Assembly: GCA_964415045.1 (NCBI GenBank)
Contig: CAYPZL010000064.1
Span: 1-26,168 of the forward strand
Reading direction: 5' to 3'
Origin: CAYPZL01 sp964415045
Lineage (GTDB): Bacteria; Planctomycetota; Phycisphaerae; Sedimentisphaerales; Anaerobacaceae
Length of the DNA stretch: 26,168 nt
Both the position numbers and the translations under genes were made by a program. Within the stretch, counting starts at the first letter, position 1; each line of letters begins with the position of its first letter. Positions 14,645 to 22,365 of the stretch are shown one piece after another. The notes under the pieces are model-generated. The model did not search any database and was not told where the DNA came from. It saw only the letters and a list, made by a program, of their open reading frames with translations.

Positions 14645-16569
14645 TCTTGCATTCCCGATACCCGGTACAGATGGTAGAAGAAATAGGTGCCGCCGAAGTC
14701 ACGCGCCAGGGCGTCGGCGGCAGCGGCCGGCCGGCCCCCGTGCCGGCGGATGATCCGGCTCATCGTTTCGAAACGCTGGTAGAGATCACCGCTGGGCTGA
14801 TGCCCGTGAAGGTCAAGCGGCCTTCGGGTCTGCGTGGCGCGAAGCAACAAGGCCTCCTGGTAGAGCGGAGGAGCTTCCGCGTAATCGAAGTTCTCGATTC
14901 GCCCGTAGTTGGTCGCCAGCCGATCCGTTTGCCTGCTCAACAGATACAGGGCCATCAAGTATTCGAAGGCCATGCGGTTGTGCGGATTGGCGTCGAGCAG
15001 ATTCAGCAGGATGTCTTCTTTCGGCAGGGCGGCGATGTGGTCCCTCTTGACAACGCGAGCGCGCAACTGCCGGATGTCGGCATCCGCGTCGAGCCCGGGA
15101 TCCTCCGAGAGTCGGGCCAGATAGTCTCGCGCCCAGTCTGCGTGAAATAACGTTCGGGTCAGGGCTCTGAGGTAGACTTTGGCCGACTCCGTCCTGCCTT
15201 TGACCAGATTGATCAGCGCCAAACGTTTGAGCAGAGAAGGCTGTTCTCCGAATCGTTCGATGCACTCGTTGAGCCCGTTCTCGGTCAGGTTCATGTGACC
15301 GAGTTCAATGTACATGTCGAATTTCTTCCAGTATTCATGTACGTGCCGGGGGCCGCTCAGTAGCAGGGCGTCGGGACGTTGTGGGTGCTTGAACATGTCG
15401 TAGCCCAGGCGGCCGGTGTGATAGAGGGCCCGGTTTACGGCGTGCATCACGATGGTGTTGTCGGGGCAGTGTTTTGCCGCCTCAAGCACTCGGGGCCACA
15501 TGCGGTGATACGAGCAGTAGTCGACTACGAACAGCGTCTTTCGTTCGCCATCCCGGGTGGCAAAGACCATTGCCGCGCCGGCGATGACCCATGCTAACGA
15601 GGCCAATACCGCACGCACGGTCGCGGGAAGATTCCTGCCCAGTCGTGCGGTTGCCAAGAGTGCGCGGACGCGCTCGCCCGGCAGTTTGGCCGCAACCCGC
15701 CCGAGAGTCCCGGCTAAAAGTGCAACCGGCGGGAAGAGGTACAACGCATAAGCCAGGGGCAGGCCTTCGTCCGCGCCCTGCAGCGCGAATTTCTCCCAGG
15801 GGTAGGGCAAAAGGGCGCCGTAGGCGTTCGCCGGCCGCTGGCCAAAAACCAGCACTCCTTCGATATAGGGAAGCACCGCAACGAACAACAGGTACACCAC
15901 TGCGACCCGGCCCTGACGTTGCCCAACTTCGAAGAGGACAACGATGGCTGCAAACACGAGATACGCGCCGCCGGCGGTGGTGTAGAGGACCAGTGACAGA
16001 ACGGCGAACACGGCCAACCTTCTTACAGTACCCGTTGCTTCCTGAGACGGAACCGGCTTGGCCTGCGCCAGGTAGAGACACACAAACAGCAAGCTCACGG
16101 TCAGGGCGATGGCGGTGACGAAGTGGAAGCTGTAGGACGCGTACATGCCCAGCAGAATCAGGGCCGGAACGAAACGCAGCCAACGCAGGCCTGGGAAGCC
16201 GAATCGCTTCAAAATGAAGTCGGTCGCCGCGCACGTGAGCCAGGCCTGCGCCGTTGCCACGGCGGCGCCGGCCCAGCCAACATAGAAGAGTTGAGACAGG
16301 AATGAGCCGCCATACTCGACGATCCCTCCCGGGTAGCGCAGAAATTGCTCGAAATAGCTCCAGCCCGTGTAGAAAACGGGGAAATTAGTGATGATCCCGG
16401 CCCCGTGCGCAATCAGACGCAAATCCACCACCTGCCACAGGTACAGGTAGAAAAGCACGCACAGGAAAACGTCTTCGACGACTCTGCCGGCGTTAAGCGC
16501 AGGTGCCGTTACGATTCCTGTTGGCTTGGTGGATGCTCCACGCTGGGATTTGCGAACTGAAGGCAGCAT
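14641..16569 (-). CDS. DUF6057-like polytopic membrane protein with soluble C-terminal half
   Basis: The protein has 642 residues. Residues ~30-335 contain about eight or nine hydrophobic helices (for example DVFLCVLFYLYLWQVVDL, FVPALILLGMYASYSFHFV, AVFAVLSLVLYTTAGGAYLV, AVLASLAWVIAGAAMVFA). After TRDGERKTLFVVDYCSYHRMWP the rest is soluble and helical, with TPR-like character (VLEAAKHCPDNTIVMHAVNRALYHTGRLGYDMF, SLLKRLALINLVKGRTESAKVYLRAL). This layout matches DUF6057 as I remember it. The gene lies 21 nt after the DUF5989 gene and overlaps the next gene by 4 nt, so it belongs to the same operon. A transport or envelope-assembly role for a carbamoylated product is inferred from context only; a membrane transferase is an alternative. 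Confidence 0.65.
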   Translation of the reverse strand: MLPSVRKSQRGASTKPTGIVTAPALNAGRVVEDVFLCVLFYLYLWQVVDLRLIAHGAGIITNFPVFYTGWSYFEQFLRYPGGIVEYGGSFLSQLFYVGWAGAAVATAQAWLTCAATDFILKRFGFPGLRWLRFVPALILLGMYASYSFHFVTAIALTVSLLFVCLYLAQAKPVPSQEATGTVRRLAVFAVLSLVLYTTAGGAYLVFAAIVVLFEVGQRQGRVAVVYLLFVAVLPYIEGVLVFGQRPANAYGALLPYPWEKFALQGADEGLPLAYALYLFPPVALLAGTLGRVAAKLPGERVRALLATARLGRNLPATVRAVLASLAWVIAGAAMVFATRDGERKTLFVVDYCSYHRMWPRVLEAAKHCPDNTIVMHAVNRALYHTGRLGYDMFKHPQRPDALLLSGPRHVHEYWKKFDMYIELGHMNLTENGLNECIERFGEQPSLLKRLALINLVKGRTESAKVYLRALTRTLFHADWARDYLARLSEDPGLDADADIRQLRARVVKRDHIAALPKEDILLNLLDANPHNRMAFEYLMALYLLSRQTDRLATNYGRIENFDYAEAPPLYQEALLLRATQTRRPLDLHGHQPSGDLYQRFETMSRIIRRHGGRPAAAADALARDFGGTYFFYHLYRVSGMQE

Positions 16570-16590
16570 CAGGGCTCACATCCCTATCCG

Positions 16591-16800
16591 TCAGAAGAGG
16601 GGGTAAATGAACACTGCCGCTCCGGAGCCTCCCAACAGAACCAGCAGGCACAGCAGCAGCAGAACGATAATGATGGGCAGAAGCCACCACTTCTTGTTGT
16701 GCTTGAGAAAACAGAGAAACTCTACGAGAAGCGAGGGACGCTTGGTCTGCGCCAATTCCTCAAATTGTCGCGACTTTTCCTTGGTGCCATTTCGTGTCAT
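16591..16800 (-). CDS. DUF5989 family small membrane protein (SxtK-like)
   Basis: This 69-residue protein has a charged N-terminus (MTRNGTKEKSRQFEELAQTK), an amphipathic stretch LLVEFLCFLKHNKKWWLLP, and one strongly hydrophobic helix (IIIVLLLLCLLVLLGG) ending SGAAVFIYPLF. NKKWWLLP followed by the helix is the DUF5989 signature; most members are nearer 50 residues. The frame extends upstream to 17271, but that part only shadows the SxtJ gene, so the ATG at 16800 is chosen. It starts 14 nt after the SxtJ-like gene. In saxitoxin clusters a protein of this size (SxtK) follows SxtI and SxtJ, and the trio also occurs outside toxin clusters. The biochemical role is unknown; a membrane anchor or activator of the carbamoyltransferase is a guess. 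Confidence 0.8.
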   Translation of the reverse strand: MTRNGTKEKSRQFEELAQTKRPSLLVEFLCFLKHNKKWWLLPIIIVLLLLCLLVLLGGSGAAVFIYPLF

Positions 16801-16814
16801 TTTGCGGTGCCCGT

Positions 16815-17234
16815 CTAAAACTGGTGAAAATAACGGTCCATATTCGCCGGGGGCCGGCGGGGTATCCAGTAGCTGGTGCATGAGCGGTCCAGATTCCGGC
16901 CCAGTGGGTCTCGGCGAATCAGGCGAAAGAACAATCCCAGGGGCGTAAGCAAGAGGAAGTAAAACACAGCCAGCAGCACGAAACTGATTAGATATCCGAT
17001 CGGCAGGGCAACGAGCGTCAAAATGAGGTAGACGATTCGCGTCGTTTTTGGCCAGATCAGGCTGCAAAGCAATATCCCTGCGCCGACGGCGAGAACGGCA
17101 ATCGCCCAAACGAGGGCGACCCCCCATACAAAGACCAGTACCGCCGCGAGAATGGCTGACGCCACCGGCGCGGTGAGACCGAAGATACGCAACTGCCTGG
17201 GACCTGGATGCCAATCGACTTCCATCAGCGGCAT
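16815..17234 (-). CDS. SxtJ family membrane protein
   Basis: The 139-residue protein opens with MPLMEVDWHPGPRQLRIFGL, the conserved 'P...RQLR.FG' start of SxtJ-like proteins. Three or four hydrophobic segments follow (APVASAILAAVLVFVWGVAL, IAVLAVGAGILLCSLIW, IVYLILTLVALPIGYLISFVLLAVFYFLLL) and the C-terminus is basic and cytoplasmic-looking (LFFRLIRRDPLGRNLDRS ... YWIPRRPP). Its start lies 23 nt after the carbamoyltransferase stop, and the DUF5989 gene follows 14 nt later. SxtJ has no established activity; it is known as a companion of SxtI-type carbamoyltransferases. The family assignment rests on the N-terminal motif, size and neighbours. Confidence 0.8.
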   Translation of the reverse strand: MPLMEVDWHPGPRQLRIFGLTAPVASAILAAVLVFVWGVALVWAIAVLAVGAGILLCSLIWPKTTRIVYLILTLVALPIGYLISFVLLAVFYFLLLTPLGLFFRLIRRDPLGRNLDRSCTSYWIPRRPPANMDRYFHQF

Positions 17235-17257
17235 TCGCTGCGATCCTTTCCTGGACG

Positions 17258-19093
17258 TTAGTCCAATTCAAACCGGGCTTTGTAGTCGTCTATTTCGTGC
17301 TGCTTTGCCTGTGGCTGTTCTTCCTTGTAAAGGATCTGGTTCTCTATGACCAGGACATCCATATTGGTGGCCATGAAGCATCGGTACGCATGCTCGGGGG
17401 AGCAAACGATGGGTTCGCCGCGGATGTTGAAGCTGGTGTTGATGACCACGGGGCAGCCCGTCCTGTTTTTGAAGGCGGTCATGAGTCGCCAGAGTCTGGG
17501 GTGACGCTCTCTGTCGACGGTCTGAATCCGGGCCGAGAAGTCCACATGGGTAATCGCGGGCAGCACGCTTCGCCTGGACTTGAGCTTGTCCAGTCCCTTC
17601 AGGACCCCGGGGTTGTTGCAAGCGGCCAGGCGCTTGTCCTCTCGGACGGAGGCCACCAGCAGCATGTAAGGGCTGTCCTGCTCCGGGCGGGTCTCAAAGT
17701 ACTCCGCGACGTTCTCGCGCAGCACGCACGGGGCGAAGGGGCGGAACGACTCGCGGAACTTGATCTTGCGGTTCATCAGCGACTGCATCTCTTCGCTGCG
17801 GGCATCGCCGAGGATGCTGCGATTCCCCAGCGCCCGCGGCCCGAACTCCATCCGTCCCTGGAACCAGCCGATCACCTTGCCCTCGTCAATGAGTTGCGCT
17901 ACTTTCGCAACCAACTCCGCCTCATCGGTGTGGCTGTGGTACCTGGCATCAACCGAATCCAGGAATTGACAAACCTGCTCGTTGTTGTAGGCCGGGCCCA
18001 GCAGCGAGGTGTGCTGGCTGTCCTGGTCGGCGGTCTTGCGTTGGTTGTCCAGAAGCTGGTGCCAGACGAACAGGGCCGCTCCGAGCGCGCCCCCCGCGTC
18101 GCCGGCGGCCGGCTGAATCCAGATGTTGTCGAAGGGTGTTTCTCGGAGAATTCGGCCGTTGGCCACGCAATTGAGCGCCACGCCACCGGCCAGGACGAGA
18201 TTCTCCATGCCCGTTTGGGCATGCACGTGTCGGGCGGCGCGGAGCATAATGTCCTCGGTGACCGCCTGAATCGAGGCTGCCATGTCCATTTCCCGCTGCG
18301 TTATCGGGGATTCGGGGCGGCGCGGAGGTCCGCCGAAGAGCTGCTCAAATCGCGAACCGGTCATTACCATCCTGTTGCAATAGGCGAAATAGGCCATATT
18401 CAGCCGAAAAGACCCGTCTTCCTTTACATCGACGAGCTTATCGAGGATCAGGCCGCGGTATTTCGGCTCGCCGTAGGGGGCCAGCCCCATCATCTTGTAC
18501 TCGCCCGAGTTGACGCGAAAGCCGGTGAAATAGGTGAAGGCCGAGTAGAGCAGCCCCAGTGAGTGAGGGAAATGAAGTTCGTGGGTCAGTTCGATTCTGT
18601 TGGCCCGACCGGTTCCGAAACTGGCTGTGGCCCATTCCCCAACGCCGTCCATAGTCAAAATGGCGGCCTCTTCGAACGGAGAGGGGAAAAAGGCGCTGGC
18701 GGCGTGCGATTCATGGTGCTCGGTGAAGACGTATCGACCCTTGTACTTGTGCCCGAGGGCCCTGTCCATCTCGCGCGGCAGGTGGAGCTTGCGGCGTAGC
18801 CAGAGGGGCAGGCCCGCCAGGAACTGGCGAAATCCGAACGGGGCGTACCCTATGTACGTCTCCAGCAGCCGCTCGAATTTGACCAGGGGTTTCTCGTAGA
18901 AGACGACGAGGTCGAGCTGTTCGCTCGACAAGCCGGCCTGGCGGAGACAATACTCGACGGCGTGGGAAGGAAAGCGGCTGTCGTGCTTCTTACGCGTGAA
19001 TCGCTCTTCCTGGGCGGCCGCGACGATCTCGCCGTCCCGAACCAGAACGGCGGCACTGTCATGGTAAAAAGCCGAAAGTCCCAGGATATTCAT
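17258..19093 (-). CDS. NodU/TobZ/SxtI-type O-carbamoyltransferase
   Basis: Members use carbamoyl phosphate and ATP to make carbamoyl-adenylate and pass the carbamoyl group to a hydroxyl of a sugar, antibiotic or toxin. The 611-residue length is standard. The N-terminal Kae1-like domain shows NILGLSAFYHDSAAVL, QEERFTRKKHD, HHESH (126-130, metal-binding H-x3-H), LTMDGVGEWATAS, NSGEYKMMGLAPYGEP, GGVALNCVANGRI (303-315) and PAAGDAGGALGAAL (328-341). The C-terminal domain shows GWFQGRMEFGPRALGNRSI (409-427), FRPFAPCVL and VINTSFNIRGEPIV. A GGGGAAA-type leader precedes the ATG, and a strong promoter lies 65 bp upstream. It heads a five-gene operon. Neither the acceptor nor other biosynthetic genes are in the window, so the substrate is unknown; a surface glycan or an exported small molecule would suit the membrane-rich context. 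Confidence 0.93.
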   Translation of the reverse strand: MNILGLSAFYHDSAAVLVRDGEIVAAAQEERFTRKKHDSRFPSHAVEYCLRQAGLSSEQLDLVVFYEKPLVKFERLLETYIGYAPFGFRQFLAGLPLWLRRKLHLPREMDRALGHKYKGRYVFTEHHESHAASAFFPSPFEEAAILTMDGVGEWATASFGTGRANRIELTHELHFPHSLGLLYSAFTYFTGFRVNSGEYKMMGLAPYGEPKYRGLILDKLVDVKEDGSFRLNMAYFAYCNRMVMTGSRFEQLFGGPPRRPESPITQREMDMAASIQAVTEDIMLRAARHVHAQTGMENLVLAGGVALNCVANGRILRETPFDNIWIQPAAGDAGGALGAALFVWHQLLDNQRKTADQDSQHTSLLGPAYNNEQVCQFLDSVDARYHSHTDEAELVAKVAQLIDEGKVIGWFQGRMEFGPRALGNRSILGDARSEEMQSLMNRKIKFRESFRPFAPCVLRENVAEYFETRPEQDSPYMLLVASVREDKRLAACNNPGVLKGLDKLKSRRSVLPAITHVDFSARIQTVDRERHPRLWRLMTAFKNRTGCPVVINTSFNIRGEPIVCSPEHAYRCFMATNMDVLVIENQILYKEEQPQAKQHEIDDYKARFELD

Positions 19094-19157
19094 CGTATTT
19101 CCCCAAACTCAGCGGGTCGCCGGTCATCTGGTGGTTTTTGGCTCTGCGACATGCCTC

Positions 19158-19185
19158 ATTATAGGTAATATCGGCAGATTCACAA
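19158..19185 (-). promoter_or_regulatory. Promoter of the carbamoyltransferase operon
   Basis: On the minus strand, TTGTGA (19185-19180, 4 of 6) is followed after 16 nt by a perfect TATAAT (19163-19158). Transcription would start near 19151, leaving a leader of ~58 nt. No terminator is seen between the five genes below it. Confidence 0.6.
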
Positions 19186-19312
19186 AGCGGCATTGGGCCG
19201 GTCCGGCAACGGGAGGGGGCGTTTTCCTGATCTCGGGCACGGCTGACGTCCTGATATTCGGCCGCGATCTGAGACATATCTGTAAATTTGCCCTTCGAGG
19301 CTCAAGTAAGTC

Positions 19313-19340
19313 TTGCAAAACGCGGCTTACGCGGTAAAAT
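19313..19340 (+). promoter_or_regulatory. Promoter for rpmB
   Basis: TTGCAA (19313-19318, 4 of 6) and TAAAAT (19335-19340, 5 of 6) are 16 nt apart, ~75 bp before the ATG at 19417. The region 19186-19312 between the two divergent promoters shows no gene. Confidence 0.5.
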
Positions 19341-19416
19341 ATTTCTTTTCGCGCTTGCGGCGCGTTCTGAAACCGTAGGACCGAGAACCTTTGCAGAGTT
19401 GATGCAGGAGTGGTTT

Positions 19417-19683
19417 ATGTCAAGAGTGTGCCATTTTACCGGTAAGAGAACGATTTCCGGGCGGAGCATCTCCCGTCGCGGTAAGGCCAAGCGGCATGGC
19501 GGCGTCGGCAAGAAGGTCACCGGCGTCAGCAAGCGGAAGTTCAAGCCGAATATCCAAAAGGTCCGGGCCATCGTGGACGGCAAGGTCTGCCGTCTGAGAG
19601 TCTCGGCCAAGGCGATTCGCAACGGGTTGGTGCAGAAACCCCCCAAACGGGATTACAAGCCCGAAAAGCAAGCGGCATGCTGA
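19417..19683 (+). CDS. rpmB: Large ribosomal subunit protein bL28
   Basis: MSRVCHFTGKRTISGRSISR is the typical L28 opening (MSRVCQVTGKRP... in E. coli), and LRVSAKAIRNGLVQ is the conserved C-terminal segment. The product has 88 residues against 78 in E. coli, with a few extra basic residues at the end (PPKRDYKPEKQAAC). It is rich in Lys and Arg, as expected for an rRNA-binding protein. The frame is open further upstream, but AGGAG (19406-19410) lies 6 nt before the ATG at 19417, which fixes the start. It lacks the paired CXXC zinc motifs seen in some L28 forms. It has its own promoter and terminator and so is probably transcribed mostly apart from gatC. Confidence 0.95.
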   Translation: MSRVCHFTGKRTISGRSISRRGKAKRHGGVGKKVTGVSKRKFKPNIQKVRAIVDGKVCRLRVSAKAIRNGLVQKPPKRDYKPEKQAAC

Positions 19684-19716
19684 GGTCTGTAGTCTCTTGG
19701 TGGTTGTGTGCAAGCG

Positions 19717-19751
19717 AAGCGGGGCGGAACGAATGCCTCGCTTTTTCTTTT
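19717..19751 (+). terminator. Rho-independent terminator after rpmB
   Basis: AAGCGGGGC (19717-19725) pairs with GCCTCGCTT (19735-19743), 9 bp with one G-U pair and a 9-nt loop, followed by TTTCTTTT. It ends only 14 bp before the gatC ATG, so some read-through into the gat genes is plausible. Confidence 0.75.
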
Positions 19752-19765
19752 GACTGGGGGCTCAG

Positions 19766-20074
19766 ATGCCGGAGAAGATCGACGCCGAGCAGGTTCGTAA
19801 GGTGGCGAAACTGGCCCGGCTGGAGTTGACGGACGCGGAGGTGCAGGAATTTACCGGCCAGTTAGGGGCGATCCTGGGCTACGTCGACAAGTTGAGCGAG
19901 TTGGAGACTACCGATGTGGAGCCCTTGGCCCATTGTCTGCCGATCAGCAACGTTTTCCGAAAGGACGAGGTTCGCGATTCGCTGGGTACGGAGCGGGTGC
20001 TTGCCAACGCTCCGCAGCGCGACGGTTCGTTCTTCAAGGTTCCCAAGATACTGGACGACAACTCCGGGGCGTAG
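19766..20074 (+). CDS. gatC: Asp-tRNA(Asn)/Glu-tRNA(Gln) amidotransferase subunit C
   Basis: GatC is the small subunit that wraps the GatA-GatB interface of the heterotrimeric amidotransferase. The 102-residue length is standard. Conserved features are VRKVAKLARLELTDAE at the start, LGAILGYVDKLSELETTDVEPLAH in the middle and VFRKDEV, then DGSFFKVPKIL at the end. The ATG at 19766 has a GGGGG run 5 nt upstream. No promoter of its own is obvious after the rpmB terminator. A hydrolase gene follows 52 nt later, separating it from gatA and gatB, with which it normally sits. Confidence 0.95.
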   Translation: MPEKIDAEQVRKVAKLARLELTDAEVQEFTGQLGAILGYVDKLSELETTDVEPLAHCLPISNVFRKDEVRDSLGTERVLANAPQRDGSFFKVPKILDDNSGA

Positions 20075-20126
20075 CGAGCGCCGCCGGGAGGTGGGGGACA
20101 GGAGCGTGATTTTGAGAGGTGCATAT

Positions 20127-20876
20127 ATGAAAGCCGGGAGACTGATCTGTGTGATTGTAGCGGTGGCGTTGGGATGCCCCGGTGCATGGGGAGAAAGAAC
20201 CGCAATGGGAGCCAATCAGAGCGAGAAGAAACTCAACCAACAAATCACGAAGACCGTGCAGTGCGATTATCTGCTCTACCTTCCCCCGGGCTACGGCGAA
20301 AAGGAGCAGAAATGGCCTTTGATAATGTTCTTGCACGGCGCCGGCGAGCGCGGCGACAACTTGGAGCTGGTCAAGAAGCACGGGCCGCCCAAGCTGATTG
20401 AGCAGGGCAAGAATTTTCCCTTCATCATTGTGTCGCCTCAGTGTCCGAGGGGGATCTGGTGGCCGGAGAAACTTGATACGCTCGTCGCGCTGCTCGATGA
20501 GATTGAATCGAAGTACGCTGTGGATGCCGACAGGGTCTATCTGACCGGTCTGAGCATGGGGGGCTTCGGCACGTGGAGCCTGGCATGCCGTCATCCGCAG
20601 CGTTTCGCGGCTGTCGCGCCGATTTGCGGCGGGGGGCAGTGGTTTCTCGCCAACCGGCTCAAGAACGTCCCCGTATGGGCCTTTCACGGAGCCAGGGATC
20701 GGGTCGTTCCCCTGGACCAGTCCAAATCGATGGTGGAAGCGGTCAAGAGGGCCGGCGGAGATGCGAAGTTGACCGTATATCCCGAGGCCCAGCACGATTC
20801 CTGGACGGCCACCTACGATAATCCGAAGCTCTACGAGTGGTTCCTGAGCCACCGCAGGAGCAAAGAAAGCAAATAA
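20127..20876 (+). CDS. Secreted alpha/beta-hydrolase (esterase / dienelactone-hydrolase-like) inside the gat operon
   Basis: A 249-residue exported hydrolase begins at the ATG at 20127, preceded by GAGAGG at 7 nt. MKAGRLICVIVAVALGCPGA is a signal peptide. The hydrolase core is clear: YLPPGYGEKEQKWPLIMFLHGAGERG (oxyanion-hole region near residues 69-72), GLSMGG with nucleophile Ser143, HGARDRVVP with Asp191 and PEAQHDSW with His223. This resembles the family of planctomycete and Bacteroidetes esterases annotated as phospholipase/carboxylesterase, PHB-depolymerase-like or prolyl-oligopeptidase-like. The substrate cannot be told; a carbohydrate ester (acetyl or feruloyl) is reasonable for this kind of organism. 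It lies 52 nt after gatC and 8 nt before gatA, in the same direction, without an evident functional link to tRNA amidation. Confidence 0.88.
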   Translation: MKAGRLICVIVAVALGCPGAWGERTAMGANQSEKKLNQQITKTVQCDYLLYLPPGYGEKEQKWPLIMFLHGAGERGDNLELVKKHGPPKLIEQGKNFPFIIVSPQCPRGIWWPEKLDTLVALLDEIESKYAVDADRVYLTGLSMGGFGTWSLACRHPQRFAAVAPICGGGQWFLANRLKNVPVWAFHGARDRVVPLDQSKSMVEAVKRAGGDAKLTVYPEAQHDSWTATYDNPKLYEWFLSHRRSKESK

Positions 20877-20884
20877 TTCACCCG

Positions 20885-22357
20885 ATGTCTCTCGAAGATA
20901 TTACCGCCATTGAGTTGCGAGAGCGGATCGCCGCCGGGCAGAGCAGCAGCGTCGAAGCGACGCGGCTCGTGCTCGACCGCATCGAGCGGCTCGATTCCAC
21001 CGTGGGGGCCTTCATCAGCACGTTTGGCGAGGAGGCTTTGAAATGGGCTCAAGACGTTGACCGCCGGATCGCGGCCGGGGAGCCGGTAGGGGCGTTGGCG
21101 GGCGTTCCCGTGGCGGTCAAAGACAATATGTGCATGCGTTCCGGGGCCACTACCTGTGGATCGCGCATCCTGGGGAACTTCCACGCACCGTACGATGCAA
21201 CCGTGGTGCGAAAGCTTGTCGAGGCGGACGCAATAATCGTCGGCAAGACTAATATGGACGAGTTTGCCATGGGCTCGAGCACCGAGACCTCCGCTTTAGG
21301 CCGGACCGTTAACCCCTGGGATACCGCTCGCGTTCCAGGTGGCAGCAGCGGCGGATCGGCGGCGGCGACCGCGGCACGCCTTTGCTTTGCGGCGCTGGGC
21401 TCGGATACGGGCGGCTCGATCCGCCAGCCCGCCAGCTTCTGCGGGGTCGTCGGCCTCAAGCCCACGTACGGGCGGGTATCGCGGTACGGGCTGGTCGCCT
21501 ACGGATCGAGTCTGGATCAAATCGGACCCCTTGCCCGAAGCGTCGCTGATGCCGCGTTGTTGATGAGCGTTATCGCCGGCCACGATTCTGCCGACAGCAC
21601 GAGTGTGGATACAGACGTGGCTCCCGTTCCGGATTATCTTGCGTCTGTGAACGATCCGGTCGACGGTCTGAGAATCGGTGTGGTCCCGGCTTTCAACGCG
21701 GGAGCCGATCCGTCCACCCAGGATGCGATAGGCAAGGCAATCGGTCTCTACCGCGCCACCGGCGCGAAGGTCGTCGAGGTGGAGATGCCGCACCTGGACT
21801 ATGCCATCGCGGCCTATTATCTCATTGCCACCGCCGAAGCCTCCAGCAATCTGGCCCGCTACGATGGCGTCCACTACGGGCACCGGACGCCGGAGCCCAA
21901 CGACTACATCGAGGTCTACACCAAATCGCGCGAAGAAGCTTTCGGCAAGGAAGTCAAGCGACGCATCATGCTGGGCACGTACACGCTGTCCAGCGGCTAT
22001 TACGACGCCTATTACCTGAAGGCCCTGAAAGTACGCAATCTGATTCGAGGCGATTTCGTCCGGGTCTTCGAGACGTGTGATTGCATTATGATGCCGGTCT
22101 CACCGACGACGGCGTTCAAGATCGGAGAGAAGATCGACGATCCGCTGAAGATGTACCTGTCGGACGTCTATACCATCGCGGCCAATCTCGCGGGCATTCC
22201 GGGCATCAGCATCCCGTGTGGGTCTGACGAGGCGGGCCTGCCCATCGGTTTGCAAATTCTCACGCCCGCATTCACGGAAGACAGGCTGTTGCGAATCGCC
22301 CGCATGTATGAGTCGCAGACGGATTGGCACGAGAGGAAACCTGCGGTCGCCGAGTGA
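20885..22357 (+). CDS. gatA: Asp-tRNA(Asn)/Glu-tRNA(Gln) amidotransferase subunit A
   Basis: GatA is the amidase subunit that frees ammonia from glutamine for transamidation of Glu-tRNA(Gln) or Asp-tRNA(Asn). The ATG at 20885 (MSLEDITAIELRERIAAGQS) is chosen over an in-frame start 48 nt upstream that would overlap the hydrolase gene. This gives 490 residues, the family norm. The amidase-signature triad is present: Lys79 in VAVKDN, cis-Ser154 in PGGSSGGS and Ser178 in DTGGSIRQPAS. These are the same numbers I recall for the Staphylococcus enzyme, which further supports the start. GLKPTYGRVSRYG and AGIPGISIPCG are also typical. Its Shine-Dalgarno sequence is weak, suggesting translation coupled to the hydrolase gene 8 nt before it. 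gatB follows after 8 nt. Confidence 0.97.
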   Translation: MSLEDITAIELRERIAAGQSSSVEATRLVLDRIERLDSTVGAFISTFGEEALKWAQDVDRRIAAGEPVGALAGVPVAVKDNMCMRSGATTCGSRILGNFHAPYDATVVRKLVEADAIIVGKTNMDEFAMGSSTETSALGRTVNPWDTARVPGGSSGGSAAATAARLCFAALGSDTGGSIRQPASFCGVVGLKPTYGRVSRYGLVAYGSSLDQIGPLARSVADAALLMSVIAGHDSADSTSVDTDVAPVPDYLASVNDPVDGLRIGVVPAFNAGADPSTQDAIGKAIGLYRATGAKVVEVEMPHLDYAIAAYYLIATAEASSNLARYDGVHYGHRTPEPNDYIEVYTKSREEAFGKEVKRRIMLGTYTLSSGYYDAYYLKALKVRNLIRGDFVRVFETCDCIMMPVSPTTAFKIGEKIDDPLKMYLSDVYTIAANLAGIPGISIPCGSDEAGLPIGLQILTPAFTEDRLLRIARMYESQTDWHERKPAVAE

Positions 22358-22365
22358 GTGGAAGA

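Noticed and set aside
16801..17271. N-terminal extension of the DUF5989 gene to 226 residues
   Set aside because: The extension overlaps the SxtJ-like gene in another frame and lacks conserved features; the family is a ~50-70-residue mini protein.
13070..19093. Saxitoxin biosynthesis cluster
   Set aside because: Only the SxtI, SxtJ and SxtK-like genes are present. No polyketide-synthase-like SxtA, amidinotransferase, Rieske oxygenases or other sxt genes occur in the window.
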